Below, piece after piece: positions 33,290 to 42,029 of a stretch of 64,000 nucleotides of DNA; position 1 is the stretch's first letter, and every line of letters starts with the position of its first letter. Position numbers and translations under genes: made by a program. The DNA lies in contig NZ_BMTQ01000023.1 of the NCBI RefSeq assembly GCF_014649755.1, positions 23,575-87,574 of the forward strand, in the 5' to 3' direction. The stretch comes from Streptomyces litmocidini (lineage in GTDB: Bacteria; Actinomycetota; Actinomycetes; Streptomycetales; Streptomycetaceae). The notes beneath the pieces were generated by a model that was not told the origin of the DNA, made no database searches, and saw only the letters and a list, made by a program, of their open reading frames with translations.

Positions 33290-33450
33290 AGCCCACGATT
33301 CGCCTCCGCAAAAATCACTACGTATACCCATACCCTCATTCCACGTCTTCCGGGATGACTCGGATTTTCGGATCTTCAGGTCATTCCGCCATTCGATTGC
33401 AAGTGCGAGCGGACATCGAGGTCGTTCCGCTTCCCATTCCTGGAGAACAC
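33290..33450 (+). promoter_or_regulatory. AT-rich leader of the polysaccharide locus
   Basis: This is the least GC-rich stretch in the window, with AAAAATCACTACGTATACCC, a partly repeated CGGATTTTCGGATCTT and a TTGCAA near 33400. It must contain the promoter of the epimerase-glycosyltransferase operon. I cannot place -35 and -10 boxes with confidence. The first gene begins with GGAGAACAC before ATG 33451. Confidence 0.5.
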
Positions 33451-34545
33451 ATGCGCGTTGCCGTGACCGGTGGCGGTGGTTTTCTTGGTTCACACCTGTG
33501 CGAGGCGCTTCTGCGGCGCGGCGACTCCGTGGTGTGCCTCGACAACTTCTCGACGGGCGACCCCGAAAACATCGCCCATCTCCTGGCCCACCCGGCCTTC
33601 GAATTCCAACACACCGACGTGAGCGTGTCCGTGGAGGTCGTCGGCCGGGTCGACGCCGTCGCCCACCTGGCCTCCCCGGCTTCCCCTCCCGACTATCTGC
33701 GCCACCCGCTGGAGACGCTCGCGGTCGGGAGCCGCGGCACCGAGAACGCCCTTCGCCTCGCCCTGCTCCACAGGGCGCGCTTCATCCTCGCGTCGACGAG
33801 CGAGGTCTACGGCGATCCGATGGTCCATCCGCAGGAGGAGACGTACTGGGGCAACGTCAACTCCATCGGCCCGCGCAGCGTCTACGACGAGGCGAAACGA
33901 TACGCCGAGGCGGTGTCCGCCGCGTATCGCCGCACGCACGGTGTCGACGTCGGCATCGCCCGGATCTTCAACACCTACGGCCCCCGCATGCGCCCCCACG
34001 ACGGTCGCGTGGTGTCCAGCTTCATCACCCAGGCACTGACCGGCGAACCGCTCACCATCTACGGCGACGGTTGTCAGACACGCAGCTTCTGCTACGTCGA
34101 CGACTTGGTCCGCGGCCTGGTCGCGCTCCTCGACTCCTCCGAACTGGGGCCCTTCAACCTCGGGAACCCGGTCGAGCACACCGTCTCCGAACTCGCCCGC
34201 ATCGTGAGGGAGATGACCGGTTCGACGTCCGAGGTGAAGCACCACCCGCTGCCGGTCGACGACCCGGCGCGCCGTCGCCCGGTCATCACCCGCGCCCGCG
34301 AGGCACTGGGCTGGGAGCCGGAGATCGACATCATCGAAGGTCTGCGTCGCACCGTCGCGTACTTCGCCGCCCACACGGATCGCCTCGCCGCCTCCGCCGC
34401 GTCGATCCGCGGCGGACAGGACGAGACGGTGCCGCTGGCCGCGTCGACGTCGGCATCCCTGACACCGCAGACGATCCCCGGCCCGACCGGCATCGGCACC
34501 GGCGTCGCGTCCTCCGCGCCCGGGGCCGCCGTCGCGGGTGGCTGA
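33451..34545 (+). CDS. NAD-dependent epimerase, UDP-glucuronate decarboxylase-like
   Basis: This 364-residue extended SDR closely resembles UDP-glucuronic acid decarboxylases (UXS), which turn UDP-GlcA into UDP-xylose. It has the NAD loop GGGGFLGSHLCEALL, LASPASPPDYLRHPLETLAV (characteristic of UXS), STSEVYGDP, catalytic YDEAK, ARIFNTYGPRMRPHDGRVVS, and CYVDDLVRGLVAL. About 45 residues of Ala/Thr/Ser-rich tail at the C-terminus are extra. The start is ATG 33451 with GGAG upstream. It is the first gene of a four-gene operon, and the UDP-glucose dehydrogenase at the end of the operon would supply its substrate. UDP-glucuronate 4-epimerase or dTDP-glucose dehydratase activity is less likely given the UXS motif. 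Confidence 0.85.
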   Translation: MRVAVTGGGGFLGSHLCEALLRRGDSVVCLDNFSTGDPENIAHLLAHPAFEFQHTDVSVSVEVVGRVDAVAHLASPASPPDYLRHPLETLAVGSRGTENALRLALLHRARFILASTSEVYGDPMVHPQEETYWGNVNSIGPRSVYDEAKRYAEAVSAAYRRTHGVDVGIARIFNTYGPRMRPHDGRVVSSFITQALTGEPLTIYGDGCQTRSFCYVDDLVRGLVALLDSSELGPFNLGNPVEHTVSELARIVREMTGSTSEVKHHPLPVDDPARRRPVITRAREALGWEPEIDIIEGLRRTVAYFAAHTDRLAASAASIRGGQDETVPLAASTSASLTPQTIPGPTGIGTGVASSAPGAAVAGG

Positions 34546-34641
34546 TCCACGCGCCGCGGCGGTCCTGCCGCGGCCCGGAGTCCGTCGAGCCTGCTTCCTC
34601 GGGCCTCTCACCCTGTCGCACCGCCTGGAGAACCTGCTGCC

Positions 34642-36531
34642 ATGACGTCCTTGGAGCAAGGTCCCGCCCACGGGACCGGCATCACCCAGGAACCCCCGCT
34701 CCCCTCGCCGGCTCCCGGCTCGCCGGCGGAGTGGGAGGCGCTGGGGGCGGAGATCCACGCCCTGTCGAACGGCATGGTGGCCTCCATCGGCCCGGACGGT
34801 CCCGTCCTGGCGCGCCCGGCACGCGGGCTCGCCACCCGCCCGTCCAGCTTCGTCCGGGCGTTCTCGCGCTCCCACCGCTTCCTGGTCGCCGTACTGTCCC
34901 TCGGCTGGGCGGCCTGCCTGGTGTGGTTCTGGGTGTGGTGGCTCGAGCCGTCCCATCGCGTCGGCTGGACCGGTCTGGTGGTGAACAGCGCACTGCTGCT
35001 CTACCTGGCCTACCTGCCGGTGCACTTCCTCGTCGCGCTGATCCGGATGCGGCGCTTCGATCCGGCGGTCGAGGTGCCGCGGCTGCGTACCGCGTTCGTC
35101 GTGACCCGCGCCCCGTCCGAGCACTGGGACATCGCCCGGACGACCTTGGAGGCGATGCTCGGCCAGGACTATCCGCACGCCTATGACGTGTGGCTGTGCG
35201 ACGAGGACCCCACCGACGAGATCATCGACTGGTGCCTGGCCCACGGCGTCAACGTCTCCTGCCGCCGTGGCCGCGCGGACTACCACAGGGCCACCTGGCC
35301 GCGGCGGACCCGGTGCAAGGAGGGCAACCTCGCCTTCTTCTACGACCACTGGGGCTACGAACACTACGACGTCGTCGCCCAGCTCGACTGCGACCACGTG
35401 CCGCACCCGCGCTACCTCGCCGAGGTCGTCCGGCCCTTCGCCGACCCCGCCATCGGATACGTCGCCGCCCCGAGCGTCTGCGACGCCAACGCCGACCAGT
35501 CATGGGCGGCGCGCGGCCGCCTGCAGCGCGAGGCGCTCTTCCACGGCCCCGTACAGCTCGGCTACTCCGCCGGCCTCGCCCCGCTGTGCATCGGCTCCCA
35601 CTACGCCGTCCGCACCGAGGCGCTGCGGGACATCGGTGGCCTCGGTCCCGAACTCGCCGAGGACTTCTCGACGTCGTTCCTGCTCAATTCGGCGGGCTGG
35701 CAGGGCGCGTTCGCGATCGACGCCGAGGCCCACGGGGACGGCCCGATCACCTTCGGCGCGATGATCACCCAGGAGTTCCAGTGGTCACGCAGCCTGGCGG
35801 TGATGTTCTTCGGGATGCTGCCGCGTCACCTGAGCCGGATGCCCGGAAAACTGCGGATCCGCTTCTCCTGCGCGCTGCTGTACTACCCGCTGCTCGCCCT
35901 GACCACGGTGATCGGCATCATGCTGCCGCCGATCGCGGCGGTCACCGGCGTTCCGTGGATCAACGTCAACTACTTCGAGTTCCTGGCCCGCTTCTGGACC
36001 ATGTCCGTCTGGCTGATGCTGCTCACGCTGCTGTGCCGCCGGGCCGGGCTGCTGCGCCCGAAGGACTCGCCCGTGATCAGCTGGGAGATCTGGCTCTTCG
36101 GCCTGGCCCGCTGGCCGTACGTGGCCTGGGGCGTGGGGGCGGCACTCATGCAGAAGCTGCGGCCCCGCCCGGTCACCTTCAAGGTCACGCCGAAGAAGCG
36201 CGACGGCCTCGAACCGCTGCCGCTGCGCGCCGTGGCGCCGTACCTGGTGATCACGCTGTTCCTGTCCTGCACCGCCGTCGTCGGCCAGTTCACCGGCCCT
36301 GCCTTCGGCTACGTGTTCCTCTGCATCCTGGGCGCCCTCTCGTACGCGGCGGTGACCCTCGCGGTCTGCTCCCTGCACATCGGGGAGACGGCGCGCGCCG
36401 CCGGCGTCCCGCGGCACCGGGCCTTCCGCACCGCCGCCGTCCCGCTCGCCGCGGGGCTCCTCGCCCTGATCCCGCTGGCGCTCGCCGTCGGCGTCTTCCC
36501 CACCTACCTCGCCGGCTTCTACGCCTGGTGA
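34642..36531 (+). CDS. Membrane GT2 glycosyltransferase (cellulose synthase-like)
   Basis: This 629-residue processive-type glycosyltransferase has two membrane helices near 78-100 and 110-135, then a cytosolic GT-A domain: TRAPSEHWDIARTTLEAMLG, CDEDPTDEII (UDP-binding Asp), AQLDCDHVPHPR (DxD metal site), IGSHYAVRTEALRDIGG, LAEDFSTSF (catalytic ED) and QEFQWSRSLAVMFFG, a variant of the QxxRW motif with Trp and Arg kept in shifted form. About six more membrane helices follow, forming an export channel as in BcsA or hyaluronan synthase. It should make a beta-linked polymer from UDP-sugars supplied by its neighbours. There is no PilZ domain. The start is ATG 34642 with GGAGAA upstream. Confidence 0.88.
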   Translation: MTSLEQGPAHGTGITQEPPLPSPAPGSPAEWEALGAEIHALSNGMVASIGPDGPVLARPARGLATRPSSFVRAFSRSHRFLVAVLSLGWAACLVWFWVWWLEPSHRVGWTGLVVNSALLLYLAYLPVHFLVALIRMRRFDPAVEVPRLRTAFVVTRAPSEHWDIARTTLEAMLGQDYPHAYDVWLCDEDPTDEIIDWCLAHGVNVSCRRGRADYHRATWPRRTRCKEGNLAFFYDHWGYEHYDVVAQLDCDHVPHPRYLAEVVRPFADPAIGYVAAPSVCDANADQSWAARGRLQREALFHGPVQLGYSAGLAPLCIGSHYAVRTEALRDIGGLGPELAEDFSTSFLLNSAGWQGAFAIDAEAHGDGPITFGAMITQEFQWSRSLAVMFFGMLPRHLSRMPGKLRIRFSCALLYYPLLALTTVIGIMLPPIAAVTGVPWINVNYFEFLARFWTMSVWLMLLTLLCRRAGLLRPKDSPVISWEIWLFGLARWPYVAWGVGAALMQKLRPRPVTFKVTPKKRDGLEPLPLRAVAPYLVITLFLSCTAVVGQFTGPAFGYVFLCILGALSYAAVTLAVCSLHIGETARAAGVPRHRAFRTAAVPLAAGLLALIPLALAVGVFPTYLAGFYAW

Positions 36532-36566
36532 CGGCCCACCGCGACCGATCGAGAAACGAGGTTCCC

Positions 36567-37589
36567 GTGCCCCAGACCGTCCTGGTCACCGGCGGCGCCG
36601 GTTTCATCGGCAGCCACACCTGTGTCGAACTCCTCCGCGCCGGCCACGACGTCGTCGTGCTGGACGACCACTCCAACAGCTCGCCCGAGGTCCTCGAGCG
36701 GGTCGCGAAGATCGTGGGCCGCCCCATCGCGGCGGCCCACGTCGCGGACGTACGCGACCGGCGGGCCCTCGACACCGTCTTCACGAGCCACCCGATCGAG
36801 GCGGTGATCCACTTCGCCGCGAAGAAGGCCGTCGGCGAGTCGGTGCAGATCCCGCTCGCGTACTACGACATCAACGTCGGCGGCACGACGGCCCTGGTCT
36901 CGGCCATGCACGAGCACGGCGTGCACCGACTGGTGTTCTCGTCCTCCTGCTCGATCTACGGCGACGCGACGACCGTCCCGCTGACCGAGGAGTCGCCGGC
37001 GGCGCCGACCAACCCGTACGCCACCACCAAGTGGACCTGCGAGCAGATCCTCGCGGACGTCTGCCGGCACGTGCCCGAGCTGCGGGTACTCGCCCTGCGG
37101 TACTTCAACCCGGCCGGCGCCCACCCCACCGGACTCCTGGGCGAGGACCCGAGGGGCGTGCCGAACAACATCATGCCGTTCCTCACCCAGATCGCCGTGG
37201 GACGCCGCGACGAACTCAGCGTCTTCGGCGCCGACTTCCCCACCCCGGACGGCACCGGGATCCGCGACTACGTCCACGTGGTCGACGTCGCCGAGGGGCA
37301 CCTCACCGCCCTGGACCACATCGACGACGAGCTCGGCATGCGGGTCTTCAACCTGGGGACCGGGCGCGGCGCGTCCGTCCTGGAGCTCGTGCGCACCTTC
37401 GAGGAGGTGTCGGGGCGGCCGATCCCGCACCGCGTCACCGAGCGACGTCCGGGCGACGTCGCCGAACTCGTCGCCGACTCCGCGAAGGCCGCCTCCGCCT
37501 GGAACTGGACCGCACAGCGCGACTTGGCCGCCATGTGCCGTGACGCCTGGACCTTCCAGCAGCAGAACCCGTACGGCTACGCGCCCTGA
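36567..37589 (+). CDS. galE: UDP-glucose 4-epimerase
   Basis: This 340-residue NAD-dependent epimerase interconverts UDP-glucose and UDP-galactose. It has VTGGAGFIGSHTCVELL (NAD loop), VIHFAAKKAVGESVQIPLAY, FSSSCSIYGDATTVPL (catalytic Ser), NPYATTKWTCEQIL (YxxxK), RYFNPAGAHPTGLLGEDP and RDYVHVVDVAEGHLTAL, all matching GalE rather than UDP-GlcA epimerases. GTG 36567 follows ACGAGG with normal spacing. It lies 35 bases after the glycosyltransferase gene and 49 before the UDP-glucose dehydrogenase gene. Its presence suggests that galactose, or N-acetyl forms, enters the exported glycan. Confidence 0.93.
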   Translation: MPQTVLVTGGAGFIGSHTCVELLRAGHDVVVLDDHSNSSPEVLERVAKIVGRPIAAAHVADVRDRRALDTVFTSHPIEAVIHFAAKKAVGESVQIPLAYYDINVGGTTALVSAMHEHGVHRLVFSSSCSIYGDATTVPLTEESPAAPTNPYATTKWTCEQILADVCRHVPELRVLALRYFNPAGAHPTGLLGEDPRGVPNNIMPFLTQIAVGRRDELSVFGADFPTPDGTGIRDYVHVVDVAEGHLTALDHIDDELGMRVFNLGTGRGASVLELVRTFEEVSGRPIPHRVTERRPGDVAELVADSAKAASAWNWTAQRDLAAMCRDAWTFQQQNPYGYAP

Positions 37590-37638
37590 CCCCTCGCGCA
37601 GCACACCCCGCCCCCGCGTTCAGACAGGAGAACACCGC

Positions 37639-39075
37639 ATGCGGTTGACCGTCATCGGAACGGGCTATCTCGGAGCTGTGCACGCCGCGTGCATGGCGGA
37701 CATCGGACACGACGTCCTCGGCGTCGACGTCGATGCCGAGAAGATCTCGGCCCTCACCGAAGGCCGGCCCCCTTTCTACGAGCCCGGCTTCGACGAAGTC
37801 CTCACCCGCGCCCTCGCCTCCGGACGTCTGCGCTTCGGCACCAGCCTGCGCGAAGCGGCGGTGCACGGCGAGGTCCACTTCATCTGCGTCGGCACCCCGC
37901 AGCAGGCCGGCTCCCGCGCGGCCGACCTGCGGTACGTCGAAGAGGTCGTCGACGGGCTCGTGCCGTACCTGCCGGCCTCGTGTCTGGTGGTCGGCAAGTC
38001 GACGGTGCCGGTGGGTACCACCGCGCGCCTGGCCGACCGCATCGCGCGACTCGTTCCGACGGGCGTACGGGCCGACATGGCGTGGAACCCCGAGTTCCTG
38101 CGCGAGGGCTTCGCGGTCGAGGACACCCTGCGGCCGGACCGGATCGTCGTCGGCACAGTCCGCAGGGAGTCGGACGAGACGCTGCGCCGACTGTACGCCC
38201 CGATGCTGGACGCGGGCGTTCCGTACATCAGCACCGATCCGAGCACGGCCGAGCTCGTGAAGGTCGCGGCCAACTCGTTCCTCGCCACCAAGATCTCCTT
38301 CATCAACGCGATGGCCGAGGTCTGCGACGCCGCGGGCGCGGACGTGGTCACCCTGGCCGACGCCCTCGGCCACGACACCCGGATCGGCCGGCGGTTCCTC
38401 AACGCCGGCCTCGGCTTCGGCGGCGGATGCCTGCCCAAGGACATCCGGGCGTTCACCGCCCGCGCCCAGGAGCTGGGCGTCGGTCCCGCGGTGGCCTTCC
38501 TGGACCAGGTCGACGCGATCAACGAACGGCAGCGGACGCGGACCGTCGAGCTCGCCCGTCGGCTGGCCGGGGGCGACCTGACCGACCGCCGCGTGACCGT
38601 CCTGGGCGCCACCTTCAAGCCGAACAGCGACGACGTGCGTGACTCGCCGGCGTTGGCGGTGGCGGCGGCGCTGCACCGGCAGGGCGCCGACGTTCGGGTG
38701 CACGACCCGGAGGGCACCGCGAACGCGCGCCGGATCCATCCGGAACTGCGTTGCGAAGAGGACCTCCTGACGGCCTGCCGGGGAGCGGAGCTCGTTCTGC
38801 ACCTCACCGAGTGGGGGCAGTACCGCGAGCTGGATCCGGTGAAGCTGGCCCGGGTGGTCCGCAAGTCGGTCCTCGTCGACGCGCGCAACGCGCTGCCGCA
38901 CGACGAGTGGCGGGCCGCCGGCTGGACCGTCAAGGGGCTCGGCCGTCCCGCGCCGGCGGACCGGCCGCCGGTCCTTCGGGCAGGAGAGGCCCTACGGGCC
39001 ACGATCGCGTCGCCGGCCGTCGAGGCGGACCACCCCGGCCTTCTGTCCCCGGCGCTGCCGACCGGCAAGGTCTAG
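37639..39075 (+). CDS. UDP-glucose 6-dehydrogenase
   Basis: This 478-residue enzyme oxidises UDP-glucose to UDP-glucuronate with two NAD+. It has the Rossmann loop IGTGYLGAVHAACMADIGHD, VGKSTVPVGTTARLADRI, AWNPEFLREGFAVEDTLRPD, the linker helix STAELVKVAANSFLATKISF, the active-site loop GFGGGCLPKDI (catalytic Cys) and ATFKPNSDDVRDSPALAVA in the C-terminal domain. It starts at ATG 37639 with ACAGGAGAA upstream. The product feeds the UXS-like enzyme at the head of the operon or goes directly to the glycosyltransferase. A strong hairpin terminator follows 15 bases after the stop. Confidence 0.95.
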   Translation: MRLTVIGTGYLGAVHAACMADIGHDVLGVDVDAEKISALTEGRPPFYEPGFDEVLTRALASGRLRFGTSLREAAVHGEVHFICVGTPQQAGSRAADLRYVEEVVDGLVPYLPASCLVVGKSTVPVGTTARLADRIARLVPTGVRADMAWNPEFLREGFAVEDTLRPDRIVVGTVRRESDETLRRLYAPMLDAGVPYISTDPSTAELVKVAANSFLATKISFINAMAEVCDAAGADVVTLADALGHDTRIGRRFLNAGLGFGGGCLPKDIRAFTARAQELGVGPAVAFLDQVDAINERQRTRTVELARRLAGGDLTDRRVTVLGATFKPNSDDVRDSPALAVAAALHRQGADVRVHDPEGTANARRIHPELRCEEDLLTACRGAELVLHLTEWGQYRELDPVKLARVVRKSVLVDARNALPHDEWRAAGWTVKGLGRPAPADRPPVLRAGEALRATIASPAVEADHPGLLSPALPTGKV

Positions 39076-39089
39076 ACCGCCAGTACGCC

Positions 39090-39121
39090 GACGTCGCCCC
39101 GCCCCTGGGCGGGGCGGCGTC
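39090..39121. terminator. Strong hairpin terminator at the end of the polysaccharide operon
   Basis: Arms 39090-39104 and 39107-39121 pair over 15 bp with one G-U pair and a minimal loop. It lies between the convergent stops of the dehydrogenase (39075) and the beta-helix lipoprotein (39218), so it may act both ways. Confidence 0.8.
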
Positions 39122-39217
39122 GTGGCACGTCCGGTCGCCGAGGACGTCGCGCGAGAATGCGCCGGGGAGATCGAGGGGAGCCGACGGGCGCCTGCTCCCG
39201 GGGCATCGACCTCCGGC

Positions 39218-40909
39218 TCAACGGACGGTGTGCTCCTGCGCGGCACCGGGGCGCAGCTCACTCGGAAGCCGGTGTCCGAAGTAGTCGACGGGGCCCGCGT
39301 CGGTGCCCGACCCCTGCGGGCCCATGCTCACGGCCGCCTCCTCCTCGCAGCGCGGCACCAGGTTCTCGTCCCCGGCCGGGTCGGTGACGGGTACGGTCAG
39401 AGCTCGCAGACAGGGGTCGTCACCGGTACCGGTCGGCTCACCGTCGAGAAGCTCCTGGCCGGAGGCGGTGCGCCAGTCGGCGAGGTCGGTGAAGCGCCGG
39501 TTTCCCCAACTCAACGACCAGGGGCCCATGCTGTAGTAGACGTTGCCCCGCAACTGGTGCGTGCCGGGGAGGTACGGCGACTCGGCGTCGATCAGGGGAC
39601 CACCGTCGGTGGCGAGGATGTTGTCGCGGACCTTCACACCACTCATGCCGTCGCGCAGCCGCAGAGCCGGAGGCTGGATTCCCGCCGCCTTCGCGGAGGC
39701 GAGGCCCCTCGTCCGCATCACGACCGTGTTGTTGTAGATGTCCACGTTCTTCATTCGGGTGCCGTAGGCGACGATGCCGCCGTACGCGGGAAGCTTCCGC
39801 GCGTCGTCCCAGCTCATGTTGAAACGGACGACGTTGTCTCGGTGGGCGCCGGTCGGCTGTCCGGAGTAGACGAGGAATCCCGGACCGTCGTTGCCGTAGG
39901 CGAGGTTGTACTGCATGATCGAATGGGACACGTTGTTGTCCAGGCCGAAACCGCCGCCGTCCACCCGGGATCCGGTCCGGTTTCGGTAGGAGCGGTTGTT
40001 CTCCAGGACCACACCCGTGGAGTCGTACACCCAGATGCCCTCGGGACCTTCCACGGCGTCCGCCGCGGAGCGCGCACCGTTGTCGTGGGCCACCGACAAC
40101 CTCACCTTCGCGTCCCGAACGCTGCCGAGGGCGATGCCGCTTCCGGTGTTGCGGCTGTCGCTGCTCGGGGCGCCGCTGTTGGAGGACGCCGTGACCCTCT
40201 CGATCCGCAGCCCGGAGTGGGCGTAGACGGGGTTGTCCGCGTCGAACTCCGGTCCGTAGAAGACGAGCCCTGCCTCCAGGTTGTGGTGGACCGAGACGTC
40301 GCTGATGCGCACGTCGCTGTAGCCCGCCGCGGCGCCGTCGTCCGTGCCTACGCTGATCCCGTTCTGGAAGCCCCGCGCCTCCACGTTCGTGATCCTGACG
40401 TGGGCGAGCCTCTGCTTGCCGGGGCGGGTGGCACGGAAGGCGATCCCGACTCCTTCGCGCAGCGCCCCGCGGTCGCCGACCACCGCGATGTTCCTGATCT
40501 CCACGCCCGCGGTGTCGCGCACGGTGATGCCGGAGGTGCCTCGGGGCGCGATCGTGGCCCGGCCCGTCCCGTACGACTCGATCACCACCGGCCGCGCCGC
40601 GCTGCCCGCCTCGCCCTCCCCCAGGGTGACGGTGCCGCGGAACCGTTCGCCGCCCTTGAGTCGGAGCCTGTCACCGGGCCGGAAGTTCACGGTGTTCGCG
40701 TGGTCCAGGGTCCTCCAGGGCTTCTCCGGCGACATGCCGTCGTTCTCGTCGTCGCCGTCCGCACTCACATAGAAGGTGAACGGACCGCCGCTCGCCGGCC
40801 GGGCGGGCCGGTAGACCCCCGGCACGTCGCACCCCGTGAGCAGCAGGAGCACCAAGGCCGAGACTCCGACCGCGGCCCTCGTCGTCCGGCACCGTTTCAC
40901 CGCGTTCAC
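39218..40909 (-). CDS. Right-handed beta-helix lipoprotein (polysaccharide lyase-like)
   Basis: This 563-residue lipoprotein has the signal VSALVLLLLTGCDVPG (lipobox Cys near residue 27). It begins with FYVSADGDDENDGMSPEKPW, the usual start of parallel beta-helix (PbH1) proteins of the pectate lyase / DUF1565 group. A long run of beta-helix coils follows, with repeated N and G positions such as GVVLENNRSYRNRTGSRVDG and NVVRFNMSWDDARKLPAYGG. Such proteins bind or cut acidic polysaccharides, with Ca2+ or Asp-based chemistry. It faces the operon that makes UDP-GlcA-derived polymer, so it may trim, epimerise or hold that glycan. The GTG at 40909 is preceded by AGGGAG. No specific activity can be assigned. 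Confidence 0.82.
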   Translation of the reverse strand: MNAVKRCRTTRAAVGVSALVLLLLTGCDVPGVYRPARPASGGPFTFYVSADGDDENDGMSPEKPWRTLDHANTVNFRPGDRLRLKGGERFRGTVTLGEGEAGSAARPVVIESYGTGRATIAPRGTSGITVRDTAGVEIRNIAVVGDRGALREGVGIAFRATRPGKQRLAHVRITNVEARGFQNGISVGTDDGAAAGYSDVRISDVSVHHNLEAGLVFYGPEFDADNPVYAHSGLRIERVTASSNSGAPSSDSRNTGSGIALGSVRDAKVRLSVAHDNGARSAADAVEGPEGIWVYDSTGVVLENNRSYRNRTGSRVDGGGFGLDNNVSHSIMQYNLAYGNDGPGFLVYSGQPTGAHRDNVVRFNMSWDDARKLPAYGGIVAYGTRMKNVDIYNNTVVMRTRGLASAKAAGIQPPALRLRDGMSGVKVRDNILATDGGPLIDAESPYLPGTHQLRGNVYYSMGPWSLSWGNRRFTDLADWRTASGQELLDGEPTGTGDDPCLRALTVPVTDPAGDENLVPRCEEEAAVSMGPQGSGTDAGPVDYFGHRLPSELRPGAAQEHTVR

Positions 40910-41138
40910 CCGCACTCCCTGAGGGACGTTCCAGCGCCATATCAGGCATGTGAAGCAGCAGACTGTCACAAAGGGGGCATGGGGAGCGTCGATGCACGTG
41001 CGGCCATCCGAGTCACGTGCGGGCTCGGCTTCGCCATGCCGGTCGGGGCGGCCGTGCACACGCCGTCGGCCACCCCGTCTCGGACGCGCCCAAGATCCGG
41101 CCCCTTCCCGGACCACACCACCGGACTCTCCCCCGGGG

Positions 41139-41670
41139 TCACCGTTCGATTGCCTCCCGCACCGACCGCGGCAGGGACGTCTCCCGGCGTTCCCCCACCT
41201 TGCGGTGCTTCAGCTTCGCCGGCCTCTGCGCGTTCGGGTGGATCCGCTCCCGCACCCGGTACACGTCCTGCGCCACGGCATGGTGGACGTTCACTGCCCG
41301 CGCTTCGCCGTTCCGCAGGCCGCACCCCGCCCTCACGACGACCTCGAGTGCCAGGTCCCCGTCGGCGACCGTCAGTGCTTTCGTCACGTAGGCGATCGAC
41401 GGTACGGAGACCGTTCCCCGCACGCATTCGGGTTCCCGGACGCCCTTCACCGGATCGTCCGCCGTCGCCCCCTTGCCGTAGGCGTCCCGCAGGACGGTCT
41501 TCAGGGACCCGGAAGATGTTCACCTGGTCGCCCTGGTCGACCCCGTCGTTCTCCATCTCGTCCAGGGAGCGTTCGACCACCATCGGGGTGATCGAGTTCA
41601 GCTTCCGCGCTCCCGGGCGCGGGACGATGGTCAGCAAGCAGGAACACCATGCGGACGCGTGCTGACCGAA
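41139..41670 (-). pseudogene. Site-specific tyrosine integrase fragment
   Basis: On the minus strand, PGARKLNSITPMVVERSLDE, then MENDGVDQGDQVNIFR, leads into SLKTVLRDAYGKGATADDPV, CGLRNGEARAVNVHHAVAQD and KLKHRKVGERRETSLPRSVR. This matches the core-binding domain and the first catalytic Arg box (GLRNGEA) of phage/ICE integrases. One extra G near 41515 breaks the frame between NIFR and SLKT. The frame stops at 41139, before the second catalytic box with His-x2-Arg and Tyr. The gene is dead. It suggests a former integrated element at this site. Confidence 0.78.
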
Positions 41671-41873
41671 TGCCGACTTTCCTGATGTGCCATCAAACGT
41701 GCGGGAGGCCACTCCACACACCGCCCTGCCGGGCTCCGACGTCGCTCTGGTACTCCAGTGGCAGATCCCGGTCTTGAGTCGTTGGTCCGCTTTGCGGCGG
41801 TGGGATCGTAGGGCTGCGGCAGACTCGTGCACCCTCACGAAGAGGTGGGCAGGTGGCAGCGGATCGCGGGGCG

Positions 41874-42029
41874 ATGGATCTTGAGGTGTATGTGGAGCGG
41901 AGCCGGGACGGTCCGTGCTTCGTGTGTGCGTCCCCGGCCGGGAGTCCGGACTGTTCACATGCGACGGTTTTCGAAGATGCCGATCATGTGGCGTTCCTGG
42001 ACAAGTGGCCCACGGTGTCGGGCAAGAAC
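41874..42029 (+). pseudogene. HIT-family protein N-terminus, cut off by a transposase relic
   Basis: From ATG 41874 the frame reads MDLEVYVERSRDGPCFVCAS, then SHATVFEDADHVAFLDKWPT, the N-terminal third of a HIT-domain hydrolase (CxxC zinc pair, then the strand before the catalytic HxHxH). The rest, including the HxHxH motif, is missing. At about 42021 the same open frame passes into an IS701-type transposase relic. A GTG at 41853 would add seven residues. The product, if made, cannot be a HIT hydrolase. Confidence 0.7.

Noticed and set aside
40979..41160. A plus-strand start ATG with AAAGGGGGC upstream, reading MGSVDARAAIRVTCGLGFAM
   Set aside because: The frame soon becomes Pro/Ser/Arg-rich antisense to the integrase relic and matches no family known to me; it may be a chance start.
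39122..41665. A plus-strand open frame of 847 codons across the beta-helix lipoprotein gene
   Set aside because: The minus strand carries a clear lipoprotein signal and beta-helix repeats; the plus frame is compositional shadow.
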